A stretch of 32,299 bases of DNA, from the NCBI GenBank assembly GCA_011046135.1, contig DSBG01000132.1:1-32299 (forward strand), read 5' to 3'. Positions 16,613 through 25,825 of this stretch are shown here, in pieces (the first letter of the stretch is position 1; each line of letters starts with the position of its first letter). This DNA comes from Deltaproteobacteria bacterium. Lineage in GTDB: Bacteria > Desulfobacterota > Desulfomonilia > UBA1062. The position numbers and the translations under genes were made by a program. The notes below the pieces were generated by a model. That model saw only the letters and a list, made by a program, of their open reading frames with translations. It was not told the origin of the DNA and ran no database searches.

Positions 16613-17483
16613 GCGGGTCGATGATACCTGCTACATCAGAGTCGGCGACATCTGTATCGAACGGGAAGACTTCAGGGTGCGGCTGGAGCGATTTGCAGAA
16701 GAATCGCTGATCACCTCCTCCGAGGTCCTGGAATCCATGAAACCCATGATTGTGGACACACTGATTGAAGAACTGCTCATCCTCAATTATGCTTTGGACA
16801 ACAGAATCACGATCACAGAGGCAGAGGTGAACGTGGCGGTGGAAGGGTTTCTCGATGGGATGAAGAGGCAGGATTTTGACCACGTTCTGACCGAGGGATG
16901 CAGGGACATCTCTGACATCAGGGACTTCATCCGGAGACGAGCAATCATCTCTAAGGCGGTGGATAAGACCGTCCGCAGTGGTCTTGCCGTATCCGAAGAG
17001 GATACGAGATCCTACTATGACCAGAACACGTCGGAATTCTACCACCCCTTGAGTGTTGAACTCTACCACGTGTTCGTGAAAGATCACTCCCAGGCCAAAG
17101 AGGCATTGACACTGCTCAGGTCGGGAATTCCCCTGACCCAGGTTGTGAGCACGTACGACGAATCCGCACGCGACGAGCTCGGGTTCATGGGGGTTTTCAC
17201 CAAGGGAGAACTCCCTAAAGAGGTTGAAGATGTCGTATTTTCCATACCACAGCGACGGTATTCACATATCATAGAGACACAGAGAGGCTACCACATCTTC
17301 TTTGTTGCCCAGAGAACAGAGGCCCGGACACGTTCCTACGAAGAGGTGGCGGATGAACTACGTGAACGACTCACCGAGCAGCTCTTTGAGACCAGGTATG
17401 CTCAGTGGCTTCGTGAACTCAAGACAAACTACTCCATAGAGGTAAACTGGGATGAGATCACCACGCTATCGGTACACGGATAA
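16548..17483 (+). CDS. Periplasmic PpiC-type peptidyl-prolyl isomerase lipoprotein
   Basis: This is a predicted lipid-anchored foldase of 311 residues. The N-terminus is a lipoprotein signal: a basic RRKR, a hydrophobic stretch and the lipobox LTGC, placing the lipidated cysteine at residue 21. A SurA-N-like helical region follows, then a parvulin PPIase domain at about residues 165-260 with VELYHVFVKD, GFMGVFTKGELP and QRGYHIFFV. It probably assists folding of exported or outer-membrane proteins. The ATG at 16548 lies inside the end of mfd, preceded by AGGA at seven bases, and gives a complete signal peptide, which supports this start. It overlaps the next, related gene by 32 bases. Confidence 0.88.
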   Translation: MRRKRYVTYCILFALLSLTGCKRVDDTCYIRVGDICIEREDFRVRLERFAEESLITSSEVLESMKPMIVDTLIEELLILNYALDNRITITEAEVNVAVEGFLDGMKRQDFDHVLTEGCRDISDIRDFIRRRAIISKAVDKTVRSGLAVSEEDTRSYYDQNTSEFYHPLSVELYHVFVKDHSQAKEALTLLRSGIPLTQVVSTYDESARDELGFMGVFTKGELPKEVEDVVFSIPQRRYSHIIETQRGYHIFFVAQRTEARTRSYEEVADELRERLTEQLFETRYAQWLRELKTNYSIEVNWDEITTLSVHG

Positions 17484-18306
17484 CATTCTGATCATCACTC
17501 TTTTTTTCCTGATTTTCCTTCCGGTTTCGTCCGCCCGCTCCTTGATGATCGACGGGATAGTGGCAGTTGTGGATGAGAAGATTATCATGTATTCGGATCT
17601 CCAGAACAAAATCAAGGATCTCGGGGGTCGTCTGGAGGATAGGGAGACATGGCACCAGGTGCTCCAGCTCATGGTCGAAGATATCATCGTCGAAAAAGTT
17701 TACCGGTCCTTGGGACTGCCCGCCGTTGAGCTCAGTGAAGCACAGGATTTCGCCGCACGGACGGGGCTCGACATCGCGAGCGCCACAACCATGGTCATGA
17801 AGACGACCCTGATGGAAATCATGGTCAAATCACGGGTTGTTGTAACAGAAACCATGATCCAGACCTACTATGAAAACAATGACGCCTACACCGGCAGAGA
17901 ATCTCTGCGCCTCAAGCAGATTCTCACCAGGGACAATCGGGAAAAGGCGCAACGGGCGCTCGACGAGATCCGCGAGGGAGGGGATTTCGACGAGGTTGCC
18001 CGTTCCTATTCCGATGTCATTGGTTCGGGCGGAACTGATATCGGCTGGATAGCCATCAACCAGCTCTCTCCGGTTGCCAAGGATGCCCTGTCGGGAGCCG
18101 AGCCCGGGGACATCATCGGACCCATCGACACCGGTGGATTCACCATTATCTACAAGGTCATGGAAAAAGGAAGAGTGGGAATGAAGGGTCTTGATGAGGC
18201 GCGGGATGAGATTACACGGATTCTCGAGGAACAATCACGCCAGGAGGCATTCGAACACTGGCTCAGAATGATCATGGCTGAACACTTCATCGGGATGTAC
18301 CTGTAA
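17452..18306 (+). CDS. SurA-like periplasmic chaperone/peptidyl-prolyl isomerase
   Basis: This is a second exported PPIase, of 284 residues. It begins with a cleavable signal peptide (hydrophobic segment about residues 12-24, then SSARS), followed by the SurA N-domain hallmark DGIVAVVDEKIIMYSDL. One parvulin domain (about residues 155-250) includes LKQIL, GGDFDEVARSYSD and DIGWIAINQLSP. Escherichia coli SurA is larger and has two parvulin domains, so this is the short, single-domain form. The start ATG at 17452 has GAGG nine bases upstream and overlaps the PpiC lipoprotein gene, implying coupled expression. Together the two likely form an outer-membrane protein folding pair. Confidence 0.88.
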   Translation: MRSPRYRYTDNILIITLFFLIFLPVSSARSLMIDGIVAVVDEKIIMYSDLQNKIKDLGGRLEDRETWHQVLQLMVEDIIVEKVYRSLGLPAVELSEAQDFAARTGLDIASATTMVMKTTLMEIMVKSRVVVTETMIQTYYENNDAYTGRESLRLKQILTRDNREKAQRALDEIREGGDFDEVARSYSDVIGSGGTDIGWIAINQLSPVAKDALSGAEPGDIIGPIDTGGFTIIYKVMEKGRVGMKGLDEARDEITRILEEQSRQEAFEHWLRMIMAEHFIGMYL

Positions 18307-18325
18307 CGGGTTGTACAGAAAAACT

Positions 18326-18343
18326 GATTCCCTCACGGGAATC
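18326..18343 (+). other. Short perfect hairpin between the SurA-like gene and uvrA
   Basis: GATTCCC and GGGAATC form a perfect 7-bp stem with a TCAC loop, 19 bases after the SurA-like stop codon. No T-tract follows, so a Rho-independent terminator is not supported. It may mark a transcript end or processing site. A second small repeat, CTCAC-C-GTGAG, lies at 18372-18382. Confidence 0.35.
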
Positions 18344-18432
18344 GGGAAAATCCTCCGACCGAGAGACGAACCTCACCGTGAGAAAATCGGACTCTGGACC
18401 GGAGAGGCGGTTGAGAATCGCACCAGAGGGCC

Positions 18433-21273
18433 ATGAAAGAATACATAGAAATCAAGGGCGCATGTGAACACAATCTCAAAGGGATCGATGTCAGCATACC
18501 GCGCAACAAGCTCGTGGTGATTACCGGCGTTTCTGGATCCGGGAAATCGTCGCTGGCCTTCGATACCCTCTATGCCGAGGGACAGAGGAGGTATGTCGAG
18601 TCGCTCAGCGCCTATGCACGGCAGTTCCTCGAGCAGATGCCGAAACCACAGGTGGAATCCATTGACGGCCTGTCTCCAGCCATTGCCATCGAACAGAAGA
18701 ACACGTCGAACAACCCGCGATCCACGGTGGGAACCATCACCGAGATCTACGACTACCTCAGGGTCCTCTTCGCACGGATCGGAGCCCCCAGGTGCTGGAA
18801 TTGCGGCAGACCCATCGAATCCATGACCGTGCAGCAGATGGCCCAGGCTGTAGGCGCCTCACCTCCCGGGGCACGGGTGATCCTGTATGCACCCATGGTG
18901 ACCGGGAGGAAGGGAGAGTATGCCAAGCTCCTGGAGAACCTTGCTCGTGAAGGGTTTGTCAGGGTGCGTATCGATGAGCAGACCTTTGATATCGAGGACA
19001 CCCCGTCCCTGGACAAGAACAAGAAACACACCATCGAGGCAGTAGTCGACAGGCTGGTGATCAAGGAAGGGGTCATGTCCCGTCTCCTCGATTCCATCGA
19101 AATCGCCACCCGGCTTTCCGGAGGCATCCTCAAGGTTGAAGATGACGCGGGTGCTGTGGCGATCTACTCGGAACACTACAGCTGCCCGGAGTGCAACATC
19201 TCGTTTCCCGAGATTTTGCCGCGCACGTTTTCTTTCAACAATCCCCACGGCGCATGTGGGGTGTGCAATGGACTGGGAGTGCTTCTGAAGATCGACCCCG
19301 ACCTCGTTCTCCCGGATCGGAACAAATCTCTCATGGAGGGGGCCCTGATTCCCTGGGGCGTACCTCCGGGCAGATTTGCCTCCCGGATGATCCGTCACCT
19401 CGGAAGGACACTGCAGTTTGACGTGAATGCACCCTTCGAATCCCTTGACCAGGACGTGCAGAATATCCTCCTGTACGGATCAGGGGCGGCAGAGACGTAT
19501 TCGACGTCCTTCGAAGGGTTGATTCCAAACCTCACCCGGAGACTCAAAGAAAATGAAACAGGCGAAATAAGCCATGATATTTCGAGATTTCTGAACAACA
19601 TGGTCTGCCCCGAATGCCAGGGGGCACGACTCAAGAAGGAGGTTCTCCACGTCTTCATCGGGGAAAAGAACATCTTCGATCTGACCACACTGAGCGTGGA
19701 TGAACTCATTTCTTTTTTCGACACCCTGAGCCTGAGTCCCAAGGATGAAGAGATCGCCAGCAGGCTCATGAAAGAGATCAGAGACCGTCTCGGGTTCCTC
19801 ACCTCTGTCGGTATCGGGTATCTCACGCTGAACCGTTCTGCAGGAACGCTCTCCTCGGGGGAGGCACAGCGTATACGACTGGCAACCCAGATCGGCTCGG
19901 CACTCATGGGGGTGATGTATATCCTGGATGAACCAACCATCGGTCTCCACCAGCGAGACAACGAACGGCTCATCACCACCTTGAAGCGCCTGAGAGATCT
20001 CGGAAACACGCTCATCGTGGTGGAGCACGATGAAAACACCATTTCGGCGGCAGACCACGTGATCGACATGGGCCCCGGTGCAGGAGAGCTCGGAGGACAC
20101 ATTGTGTTTCAGGGCAAACCGGCAGAACTGCTTGAGAGTGAGCACTCTCTGACAGGCCACTATCTCTCAGGCAGAAAGGCAATCCACGCTCCGGCAACGA
20201 GGAGAAAACCAAAGAACGCCTTCCTGGGCATCCGCTGTGCAGGGATCAACAATCTCAAACAGGTGGACGTGGATATTCCCATCGGCCTCTTCACCTGTGT
20301 GACCGGTGTCTCAGGGTCCGGAAAGTCCAGCCTGATCATCGACACACTCTATGAGAACCTCTCGCGTTCTCTTTCCGGATCAAGGAACATTATCACAGGC
20401 TCAGGAACCATTACGGGAAGGGAATACATCGACAGGGTTATCAACGTTGACCAGAGCCCCATCGGAAGGACACCCCGATCCAATCCTGCAACGTACACCG
20501 GGGTATTTACCCTGATCAGGGAGCTCTTCTCTCTCCTGCCGGACGCAAGGGTGCGTGGGTACAAACCGGGAAGGTTCAGCTTCAATGTAAAGGGCGGCAG
20601 GTGTGAGACTTGTCAGGGAGACGGGCTCATCAAGATAGAAATGCACTTCCTTCCCGATGTTTTTGTGCGCTGCGATCAGTGCAACGGAAGACGCTTCAAC
20701 GATGAGACGCTGGAAATTCGATACAAGGGGATGTCCATAGCGGATGTCCTAAATATGACCGTGAGCCAGGCGTACACGCTCTTCGAGGCAGTCCCGAGAA
20801 TCAAGAGAAAACTCCAGACGCTCATCGATGTGGGCATGGACTACATCAAGCTGGGACAGAGCGCCACAACGCTCTCCGGCGGGGAGGCCCAGAGGACAAA
20901 ACTGGCCCGTGAGCTTTCGAAGCGTTCCACGGGAAGAACAGCGTACATCCTCGATGAACCGACCACGGGACTCCACTTTGACGATATCAACAAACTTCTG
21001 CTCGTTCTGCATCGGCTCGTGGATGAAGGCAACACCGTCATCGTGATAGAACACAATCTCGATATCATTCTGTCATGCGATCATGTCATTGACCTCGGCC
21101 CGGAAGGGGGAGACGAGGGGGGGCGGATCGTGGCCCAGGGGAGTCCGGAAGAGATAGCCAGGGAATCACGTTCATACACGGGACAGTTTCTCGAAGAACG
21201 TCTTGCCAGGGGACAGGGGTCCCGGAACCACGATGAAAAAGAATCACGTCTCTGCAGAAAAACCGGGTCATGA
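18433..21273 (+). CDS. uvrA: Excinuclease ABC subunit A
   Basis: UvrA is the damage-sensing ATPase of nucleotide excision repair; it dimerises, loads UvrB and is recruited by Mfd. The 946-residue protein contains two ABC modules: Walker [10 protein letters not shown] near residue 32 and again near 627, with signature and Walker [19 protein letters not shown] near 472 and [18 protein letters not shown] near 813. Zinc modules are present near residue 251 (CPEC with CGVC) and 722 (CETC with CDQC). An additional CWNC occurs near 119. Length and motif set are normal. A 126-bp gap separates it from the upstream gene, so it may have its own promoter, but I found none that was convincing. Confidence 0.97.
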   Translation: MKEYIEIKGACEHNLKGIDVSIPRNKLVVITGVSGSGKSSLAFDTLYAEGQRRYVESLSAYARQFLEQMPKPQVESIDGLSPAIAIEQKNTSNNPRSTVGTITEIYDYLRVLFARIGAPRCWNCGRPIESMTVQQMAQAVGASPPGARVILYAPMVTGRKGEYAKLLENLAREGFVRVRIDEQTFDIEDTPSLDKNKKHTIEAVVDRLVIKEGVMSRLLDSIEIATRLSGGILKVEDDAGAVAIYSEHYSCPECNISFPEILPRTFSFNNPHGACGVCNGLGVLLKIDPDLVLPDRNKSLMEGALIPWGVPPGRFASRMIRHLGRTLQFDVNAPFESLDQDVQNILLYGSGAAETYSTSFEGLIPNLTRRLKENETGEISHDISRFLNNMVCPECQGARLKKEVLHVFIGEKNIFDLTTLSVDELISFFDTLSLSPKDEEIASRLMKEIRDRLGFLTSVGIGYLTLNRSAGTLSSGEAQRIRLATQIGSALMGVMYILDEPTIGLHQRDNERLITTLKRLRDLGNTLIVVEHDENTISAADHVIDMGPGAGELGGHIVFQGKPAELLESEHSLTGHYLSGRKAIHAPATRRKPKNAFLGIRCAGINNLKQVDVDIPIGLFTCVTGVSGSGKSSLIIDTLYENLSRSLSGSRNIITGSGTITGREYIDRVINVDQSPIGRTPRSNPATYTGVFTLIRELFSLLPDARVRGYKPGRFSFNVKGGRCETCQGDGLIKIEMHFLPDVFVRCDQCNGRRFNDETLEIRYKGMSIADVLNMTVSQAYTLFEAVPRIKRKLQTLIDVGMDYIKLGQSATTLSGGEAQRTKLARELSKRSTGRTAYILDEPTTGLHFDDINKLLLVLHRLVDEGNTVIVIEHNLDIILSCDHVIDLGPEGGDEGGRIVAQGSPEEIARESRSYTGQFLEERLARGQGSRNHDEKESRLCRKTGS

Positions 21274-21421
21274 GCATCGTTCTCATGCACTGAGCGCAGG
21301 CAACGCATTGATCCTTTGACGCCCATATTCAACCGGGGGCACATAAATCCCGATAGGGTTTTAACTGTTCATCGAGAGGTGGGCTGAACGTGAGATCATA
21401 GCTAAGGAAGGGGGAGGGGAC

Positions 21422-22438
21422 ATGAACAAGACAGGTGTACTGATTCTCTGTATCGTGACCGGAATCATTCTTTCATCGGTGTGCAGCGCACAGGAGAAGA
21501 ACTACAGGATCGAGGTTCTCCAGGTTACTGCCATTGAACCATACCAGCAGGCCTATGAGAGTTTCCTCACGGAGCTGGAGAAGGGTGGCCTCGCCCAGGG
21601 GAGAAATCTCACGGTCAACAGGGCGATCCTTGATTTCGATGTGGAGAAATCGGGACTGTGGAGCAAGATCGGCGTGCTCATGCGCATCAAGAGAGAAACC
21701 TCGCGAATCGTCGGCGTAAAACCCGATCTCGTGCTCACCATCGGTACCCCTGCAACAAAGTATTCGCGGGACAAGATTGTGGAGGCTGGCATTCCCCTGG
21801 TCTTTACTGCCGTGGCCATCCCCGAGGCTGCCGGATGCCCTTCGTTGACCGAGGGAGGAAAGGGCTGCACCGGTGCAACACTGTACATGAACATGAAGGA
21901 CGCCCTCCAGATCGTGAGACTCGCCTTTCCGACGATCGCCACCGTGGCAATCATTCAATCGGATGATGACAACGCCCTTGCCCACGTGGAAGAAGCAAAG
22001 AAGCATGGCCCTGGGGTAGGCATGACCTTCCTCTCGAAGGAAGTCGGAAAATCCGAAAGTATCACCACTGCTGTGAACGAACTGCTCGGCCAGGGTGTAC
22101 AGGCCTTTGCCATACCTCTGGACACCTACTATGGCTTGCGCGACTACGAGGAGACGAAAAAACTCGCGCAGATCTCCCTGGAACAGAAGATCCCCATATT
22201 CAGTTTTGTGCTGGGAAAAGTGCCCGGTGCCCTGTTGTATGTGGGATCCGATTTCTCAACCATTGGTGGACTCTCCGGCAGACAGGCTGTCAAGATTCTC
22301 AGGGATGGATCAGACCCTTCAACCCTTCCGATTCTCAGACAGGACGATCTCAATATCCTTGTGGACACCAACCAGGTCAAGGCACTGGGCGTGAACCTTC
22401 CCATGGAAATTCTTCAACTCGCGAAAGACGTCGATTGA
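21422..22438 (+). CDS. ABC transporter substrate-binding protein, TrpX-like (PF04392 type)
   Basis: This is a predicted periplasmic binding protein of 338 residues. It has a Sec signal peptide (about residues 1-23, ending VCSAQ) and the two-lobed pattern of the COG2984/TrpX group: an N-terminal strand RIEVLQVTAIEPYQQAY, KPDLVLTIGTPATKYS near residue 100, IPLVFTAV near 120, IPIFSF near 258, and LPILRQDDLNILVDTN near the end. Family members bind aromatic amino acids or other small ligands. The cognate permease and ATPase are not adjacent; the gene stands alone between uvrA and rpsP. The start is secure, with GGGAGGGGAC immediately before ATG. Confidence 0.85.
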   Translation: MNKTGVLILCIVTGIILSSVCSAQEKNYRIEVLQVTAIEPYQQAYESFLTELEKGGLAQGRNLTVNRAILDFDVEKSGLWSKIGVLMRIKRETSRIVGVKPDLVLTIGTPATKYSRDKIVEAGIPLVFTAVAIPEAAGCPSLTEGGKGCTGATLYMNMKDALQIVRLAFPTIATVAIIQSDDDNALAHVEEAKKHGPGVGMTFLSKEVGKSESITTAVNELLGQGVQAFAIPLDTYYGLRDYEETKKLAQISLEQKIPIFSFVLGKVPGALLYVGSDFSTIGGLSGRQAVKILRDGSDPSTLPILRQDDLNILVDTNQVKALGVNLPMEILQLAKDVD

Positions 22439-22474
22439 CACCCTTTTGTCCGGGATCGAGATTCCCGGCCGACG

Positions 22475-22517
22475 CTGTCATCCCTGGACGATCCAGTGTG
22501 GCTGACAGGCCGGGGAT
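22475..22517 (+). other. Hairpin-rich 3' region before the rpsP promoter
   Basis: CTGTCA and TGACAG form outer arms, with CTGG-ACGAT-CCAG nested between them, within the 86 bases separating the binding-protein stop from the rpsP -35. A further repeat, CCGGGA-N7-TCCCGG, precedes it. The structures lack a T-tract, but some transcript end is expected here because a strong new promoter follows. Confidence 0.3.
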
Positions 22518-22524
22518 TCAGTGC

Positions 22525-22552
22525 TTGACAAGCTTCAGGCTTATACTATAAG
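22525..22552 (+). promoter_or_regulatory. Strong promoter of the rpsP RNA/translation operon
   Basis: A perfect TTGACA (22525-22530) is separated by 16 bases from TATAAG (22547-22552), a five-of-six -10 match. The predicted start is near 22559, about 34 bases before the rpsP ATG. It is the best consensus promoter in the window, as expected for a ribosomal-protein operon. Confidence 0.8.
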
Positions 22553-22592
22553 TGAGGCTACTTACTTATTCTACAAGGGGGACATAAAACAC

Positions 22593-22838
22593 ATGGCGGT
22601 GAATATCAGGCTGACACGCGGAGGCTCAAAGAAGAAACCATTCTACAGGATCGTTGTTGCTGACTCAAGATTCAAGCGCGATGGCAGGTTCATAGAGATT
22701 GTCGGTCATTTTAACCCCAAGACAAGGCCGGAGAGCATCACTCTCGATGTCGACAGAATAAAGGAATGGACCCGAAACGGCGGTCAGCTCACACCCGCGG
22801 TCAAAAAACTCATCAAAGACAGCGGAAAATCCATCTAA
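22593..22838 (+). CDS. rpsP: 30S ribosomal protein S16
   Basis: S16 is a primary assembly protein of the 30S body. The 81-residue product matches the family in length and sequence: [20 protein letters not shown] at the N-terminus, [20 protein letters not shown], and the basic C-terminal segment. The ATG at 22593 gives the conserved MAVNIRL start; it is preceded by AGGGGG at a slightly long 11 bases. Longer in-frame extensions upstream overlap the promoter and are rejected. It is the first gene of the operon. Confidence 0.98.
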   Translation: MAVNIRLTRGGSKKKPFYRIVVADSRFKRDGRFIEIVGHFNPKTRPESITLDVDRIKEWTRNGGQLTPAVKKLIKDSGKSI

Positions 22839-22874
22839 TCCGATTGTTCATTTTGTTGAAGCTGGGGGTAAATC

Positions 22875-23105
22875 ATGAGAGAGCTCATCGAATACATTGC
22901 CAAAGCGCTCGTTGACAATCCCGATGAGGTTTCGGTTTCCGAGGTTGCGGGTGAGGTTACCTCTGTAATCGAGCTGCGGGTAGCAAAGTCAGACCTGGGG
23001 AAGGTGATCGGAAAAGAGGGACGCACGGCCCGGGCAATGCGAACGCTCCTCACGGCAGCATCCACAAAGATCAAGAAACGGGCGGTGCTGGAAATTATCG
23101 AATAG
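22875..23105 (+). CDS. khpA: KH-domain RNA-binding protein KhpA
   Basis: This small RNA-binding protein has a single KH domain (76 residues). The nucleic-acid-binding GxxG loop is visible as [11 protein letters not shown] near residues 44-54, preceded by the typical [12 protein letters not shown] strand. In other bacteria KhpA pairs with KhpB and affects small-RNA regulation, cell elongation or ribosome biogenesis. Its position between rpsP and rimM is conserved in many bacteria. A GGGGGTAAATC ribosome binding site supports the ATG, and the stop is six bases before rimM. Confidence 0.93.
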   Translation: MRELIEYIAKALVDNPDEVSVSEVAGEVTSVIELRVAKSDLGKVIGKEGRTARAMRTLLTAASTKIKKRAVLEIIE

Positions 23106-23111
23106 GAAGAG

Positions 23112-23618
23112 ATGAAACGTGATCTCATCGAGATCGCACAGATACACGGGTCGTTCGGTCTCCATGGCAAGATCCAGGTAAAGCCGTACGGGGAATCGTT
23201 TGCACAGTTTAAAACGTATACCCAGTTGATCATCGGGAAGAGCGGGAGACCCTTGAAGGTGGTCTCCTGCATTCAGTCGACAGATTTCATCCTCCTTGAA
23301 CTCGAGGGGATTTCCAGAAGGGATCAGGTGGAACGTCTCCGCGGAGAGACGCTCTTCATCACCAGAGATCAGCTCGGATCAACGGATCAGGACGAGGAGT
23401 ACTGGCGGGACATTATTGGACTGCAGGCGATCGATCTCCAGGGAAGGTCCCTGGGCACGGTCGTATCGATCTTCTCCACCGGGAGCAATGACGTGTACGT
23501 AGTCGATCCCGAGAAGCACTACTACATTCCTGCAACGAAAGATGTTGTCAGGGAGATCTCCGTGGAAAAAGGGTTCCTGCGTATTGACACATCCCTGCTC
23601 GAAGACCTCCTCGACTGA
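23112..23618 (+). CDS. rimM: Ribosome maturation factor RimM
   Basis: RimM binds S19 and assists maturation of the 30S head. The 168-residue protein has the N-terminal RimM barrel with AQIHGSFGLHGKIQVKPYG, then a PRC-barrel C-terminal domain (about residues 95-168) including DIIGLQAIDLQGRSLGTV and YYIPATKDVVREI. Length and domain order are normal. GGAAGAG just before the ATG supports the start. It is the third gene of the rpsP operon, between khpA and trmD. Confidence 0.96.
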   Translation: MKRDLIEIAQIHGSFGLHGKIQVKPYGESFAQFKTYTQLIIGKSGRPLKVVSCIQSTDFILLELEGISRRDQVERLRGETLFITRDQLGSTDQDEEYWRDIIGLQAIDLQGRSLGTVVSIFSTGSNDVYVVDPEKHYYIPATKDVVREISVEKGFLRIDTSLLEDLLD

Positions 23619-23629
23619 AAAGGGCCCCC

Positions 23630-24343
23630 ATGAGGATCAACCTTATCTCGCTGTTTCCCGGGATGTTCAGGTGCGTATTTGAAGAGAGCATCATCCACAG
23701 AGCCTCGTGCAAGGGAATCATTGAGATTCGACTCATTGATCTCAGGGAATTCGGACTTGGGACGCATCGTGTTGTCGACGATGCACCCTATGGGGGAGGG
23801 GGAGGCATGATCCTGAGGCCCGAGCCCATCGCACGAGCCCTGGAGAGCCTTCCAGAGAGGGGACACACGATCCTCACCACACCGCGGGGCGGCCTGTTTC
23901 AACAGGAGGATGCCCTGCGACTCAGCTTAGAGACTGATCTCACCATCATCTGCGGCCACTATGAAGGGATCGATGAGCGTGTGAACGCCCTGTTTGTCGA
24001 TGAAGAGCTCTCCATCGGGGACTATGTGCTGACCGGGGGAGAAATCCCTGCAATGGTCATCGTGGACGCCGTTGTCCGTCTCATCCCTTCAGTCCTGGGA
24101 AAAGACACGACTGCCACGGGAGATTCCCACTATGCAGGCCTGCTTGAACATCCACACTATACACGCCCCCGTAGCTTCAGAGGATTGGCTGTACCTGAGG
24201 TGCTCCTATCCGGGAATCATCAGCGGATCAGGCAGTGGAGGGATGCTCAGTCTCTCGAAAAGACCAGGCAGATGAGGCCCGAGCTTCTGGAGAGATCCCT
24301 GCCTGAAACACGGCCCCATGATCCCGGAAAGAAGAAACCCTGA
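23630..24343 (+). CDS. trmD: tRNA (guanine-N1)-methyltransferase
   Basis: TrmD methylates G37 of tRNAs with a G at position 36, preventing +1 frameshifting, and uses S-adenosylmethionine bound in a deep trefoil knot. Diagnostic features in the 237-residue protein are the INLISLFPGMF start, VVDDAPYGGGGGMILRPEP near residue 45, CGHYEGIDERV near 107, and the knot segment IGDYVLTGGEIPAMVIVDAV near 127-147. It is the fourth gene of the operon, 11 bases after rimM. Confidence 0.97.
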   Translation: MRINLISLFPGMFRCVFEESIIHRASCKGIIEIRLIDLREFGLGTHRVVDDAPYGGGGGMILRPEPIARALESLPERGHTILTTPRGGLFQQEDALRLSLETDLTIICGHYEGIDERVNALFVDEELSIGDYVLTGGEIPAMVIVDAVVRLIPSVLGKDTTATGDSHYAGLLEHPHYTRPRSFRGLAVPEVLLSGNHQRIRQWRDAQSLEKTRQMRPELLERSLPETRPHDPGKKKP

Positions 24344-24358
24344 AAGGAGAACGTTTTT

Positions 24359-24892
24359 GTGGTTTCTGTGGGGCTCATGCACTGGCCGTGCCAGGATAAG
24401 AACGGTCAGGAAATTACGACGGCCATTACAAATCTCGATCTCCACGATCTCTCAAGAGTGTGCTTGACATATGGCATAGATACGCTCTATATCGTTCACC
24501 CATACCAGAGACAGTTGGAGTTTGCCCGCAGGATCATGGACCACTGGCTCGATGGATTCGGGGGGGAGTATAATCCGCTCCGCAAGAAAGCATTCGAGAT
24601 CGTTCGGCTGGCAAAGAATTTGGATGAAGTACAGCAGGCCACAGGGGCATATATGGTAGGCACATCGGCAAAAAACGTTGACGGTTGTATCAGCTGGGAC
24701 GAGGCTCGTTCCCTCGTACGCACCCGGGATGTCTGCTTGCTGTTCGGAACCGGTTGGGGGCTTTCATCGCGACTGTTCCGAGAACTGGATGCCGTCATCG
24801 AACCCATTGCGGGTGAGGGCGATTTCAACCACCTGTCCGTCCGCTCAGCCGTCTCCATAGCACTAGACCGGATCTTAGGGAGGAACCCATGA
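24359..24892 (+). CDS. SPOUT-type RNA methyltransferase (PF09936-like)
   Basis: This is a predicted SAM-dependent RNA methyltransferase of 177 residues in the family found between trmD and rplS in Deltaproteobacteria, Aquificae and Thermotogae. The N-terminal strand VGLMHWPCQDKNGQEI, TAITNLDLHDLSRVCLTYG and the knot-forming C-terminal LLFGTGWGLSSRLF and DFNHLSVRSAVSIALDRI are family-like. The target nucleotide is not known to me. Translation starts at GTG (24359) with AAGGAG nine bases upstream; the next methionine is inside the first strand. The stop overlaps the rplS start by four bases. Confidence 0.85.
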   Translation: MVSVGLMHWPCQDKNGQEITTAITNLDLHDLSRVCLTYGIDTLYIVHPYQRQLEFARRIMDHWLDGFGGEYNPLRKKAFEIVRLAKNLDEVQQATGAYMVGTSAKNVDGCISWDEARSLVRTRDVCLLFGTGWGLSSRLFRELDAVIEPIAGEGDFNHLSVRSAVSIALDRILGRNP

Positions 24893-25233
24893 ATATTGTG
24901 GATGCATTCGAAAAGGCGCAGATGAAACAGGATCTGCCCGAGATACGCATCGGTGATCGTGTACGGGTTGCAACACGAATCGTTGAGGGAGCCAGGCAGA
25001 GATCTCAGCTCTTCGAGGGGGTCGTCATTGCCCGGCACCGGGGAAACAACAGGGACAGCATCACCGTACGCAAGCAGTCGTACGCGGTGGGAGTTGAACG
25101 GGTCTTTCCCCTCCATGCCCCCTCGGTGGAAAAAATTGAGGTAATCAGCCGTGCCAAGGTTCGCAAAGCCAAACTCTACTACCTGCGTCAACGGAGAGGT
25201 AAGGCCGCGCGTCTCAAAGAACTTCGTGGCTAG
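24889..25233 (+). CDS. rplS: 50S ribosomal protein L19
   Basis: L19 lies at the 30S-50S interface of the large subunit. The 114 residues include the conserved IRIGDRVRVATRIVEG, RSQLFEGVVIARHRG and YAVGVERVFPLHAPSVEKIEV, ending with the basic KVRKAKLYYLRQRRGKAARL segment. The start ATG overlaps the preceding stop (ATGA) and has GGAGGAACCC upstream. The usual trmD-rplS adjacency is interrupted only by the SPOUT methyltransferase, a known order in this lineage. Confidence 0.98.
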   Translation: MNIVDAFEKAQMKQDLPEIRIGDRVRVATRIVEGARQRSQLFEGVVIARHRGNNRDSITVRKQSYAVGVERVFPLHAPSVEKIEVISRAKVRKAKLYYLRQRRGKAARLKELRG

Positions 25234-25825
25234 ATCTGGGATCGAAGAAGATCTCATAACACGCGGACACTGGCCGCTCTGTGGCATCGACGAGGCGGGG
25301 AGAGGTCCCCTCGCGGGTCCCGTCGTCGCAGCGGCGGTCATCATGGAACCGGACTGCGGTCTGAGGGAACACATGCGCGACTCGAAGCAGCTCAGTGCAG
25401 CCCGCAGAGAAATTCTCTTTGAAAGACTGTGTTCGAGTGAAAAGGTCTGGATGGGAGTGTCCATGGTCGATGCTCCTTCCATCGATGCCGTGAACATCCT
25501 CAATGCAACACACAGGGCCATGCAGGATGCCCTGGCACATCTCGACAGGAAACCCGTCTACGCACTTATCGATGGAACCAGTGCACCCGTGCTCCCTTGT
25601 GCGTGTACAACCCTCATTAAAGGCGACCAGTCTGAGCCCTCCATCTCCGCAGCCAGTATTGTGGCCAAGGTGACCCGGGACAGGCTCATGACGAGAATGG
25701 ACAGCCTCTATCCTGAATACGGTTTTGCGAGGCACAAGGGCTACCCCACCCGAGAACATCTCCATGCACTAGAGACGTTTGGCCCGTGCCCTCTTCACAG
25801 GAGGTCGTTCCGGGGTGTACGGTGA
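25226..25825 (+). CDS. rnhB: Ribonuclease HII
   Basis: RNase HII cuts RNA in RNA-DNA hybrids, including single ribonucleotides in DNA. Acidic catalytic residues are visible in GIDEAGRGPLAGPVV near residue 19, ALIDG near 115 and KVTRDRLM near 147; DSKQLSAARRE and ISAASIVAK are also conserved. The GTG at 25226 is chosen because it puts the first strand at the normal distance and gives the usual length of 199 residues, with an eight-base overlap with rplS. A GTG at 25151 would run 83 bases into rplS. The ribosome binding site is weak, so coupling to rplS translation is likely. Confidence 0.93.
   Translation: MARSGIEEDLITRGHWPLCGIDEAGRGPLAGPVVAAAVIMEPDCGLREHMRDSKQLSAARREILFERLCSSEKVWMGVSMVDAPSIDAVNILNATHRAMQDALAHLDRKPVYALIDGTSAPVLPCACTTLIKGDQSEPSISAASIVAKVTRDRLMTRMDSLYPEYGFARHKGYPTREHLHALETFGPCPLHRRSFRGVR

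Noticed and set aside
25151-25225. Longer GTG start for rnhB inside rplS
   Set aside because: It would place 83 bases in overlap with rplS and add 25 residues not typical of RNase HII; the GTG at 25226 gives the normal length.
24496-25521. 341-codon minus-strand frame across the SPOUT, rplS and rnhB genes
   Set aside because: It lies opposite three conserved genes in a continuous operon and has no start signal or recognisable domain.
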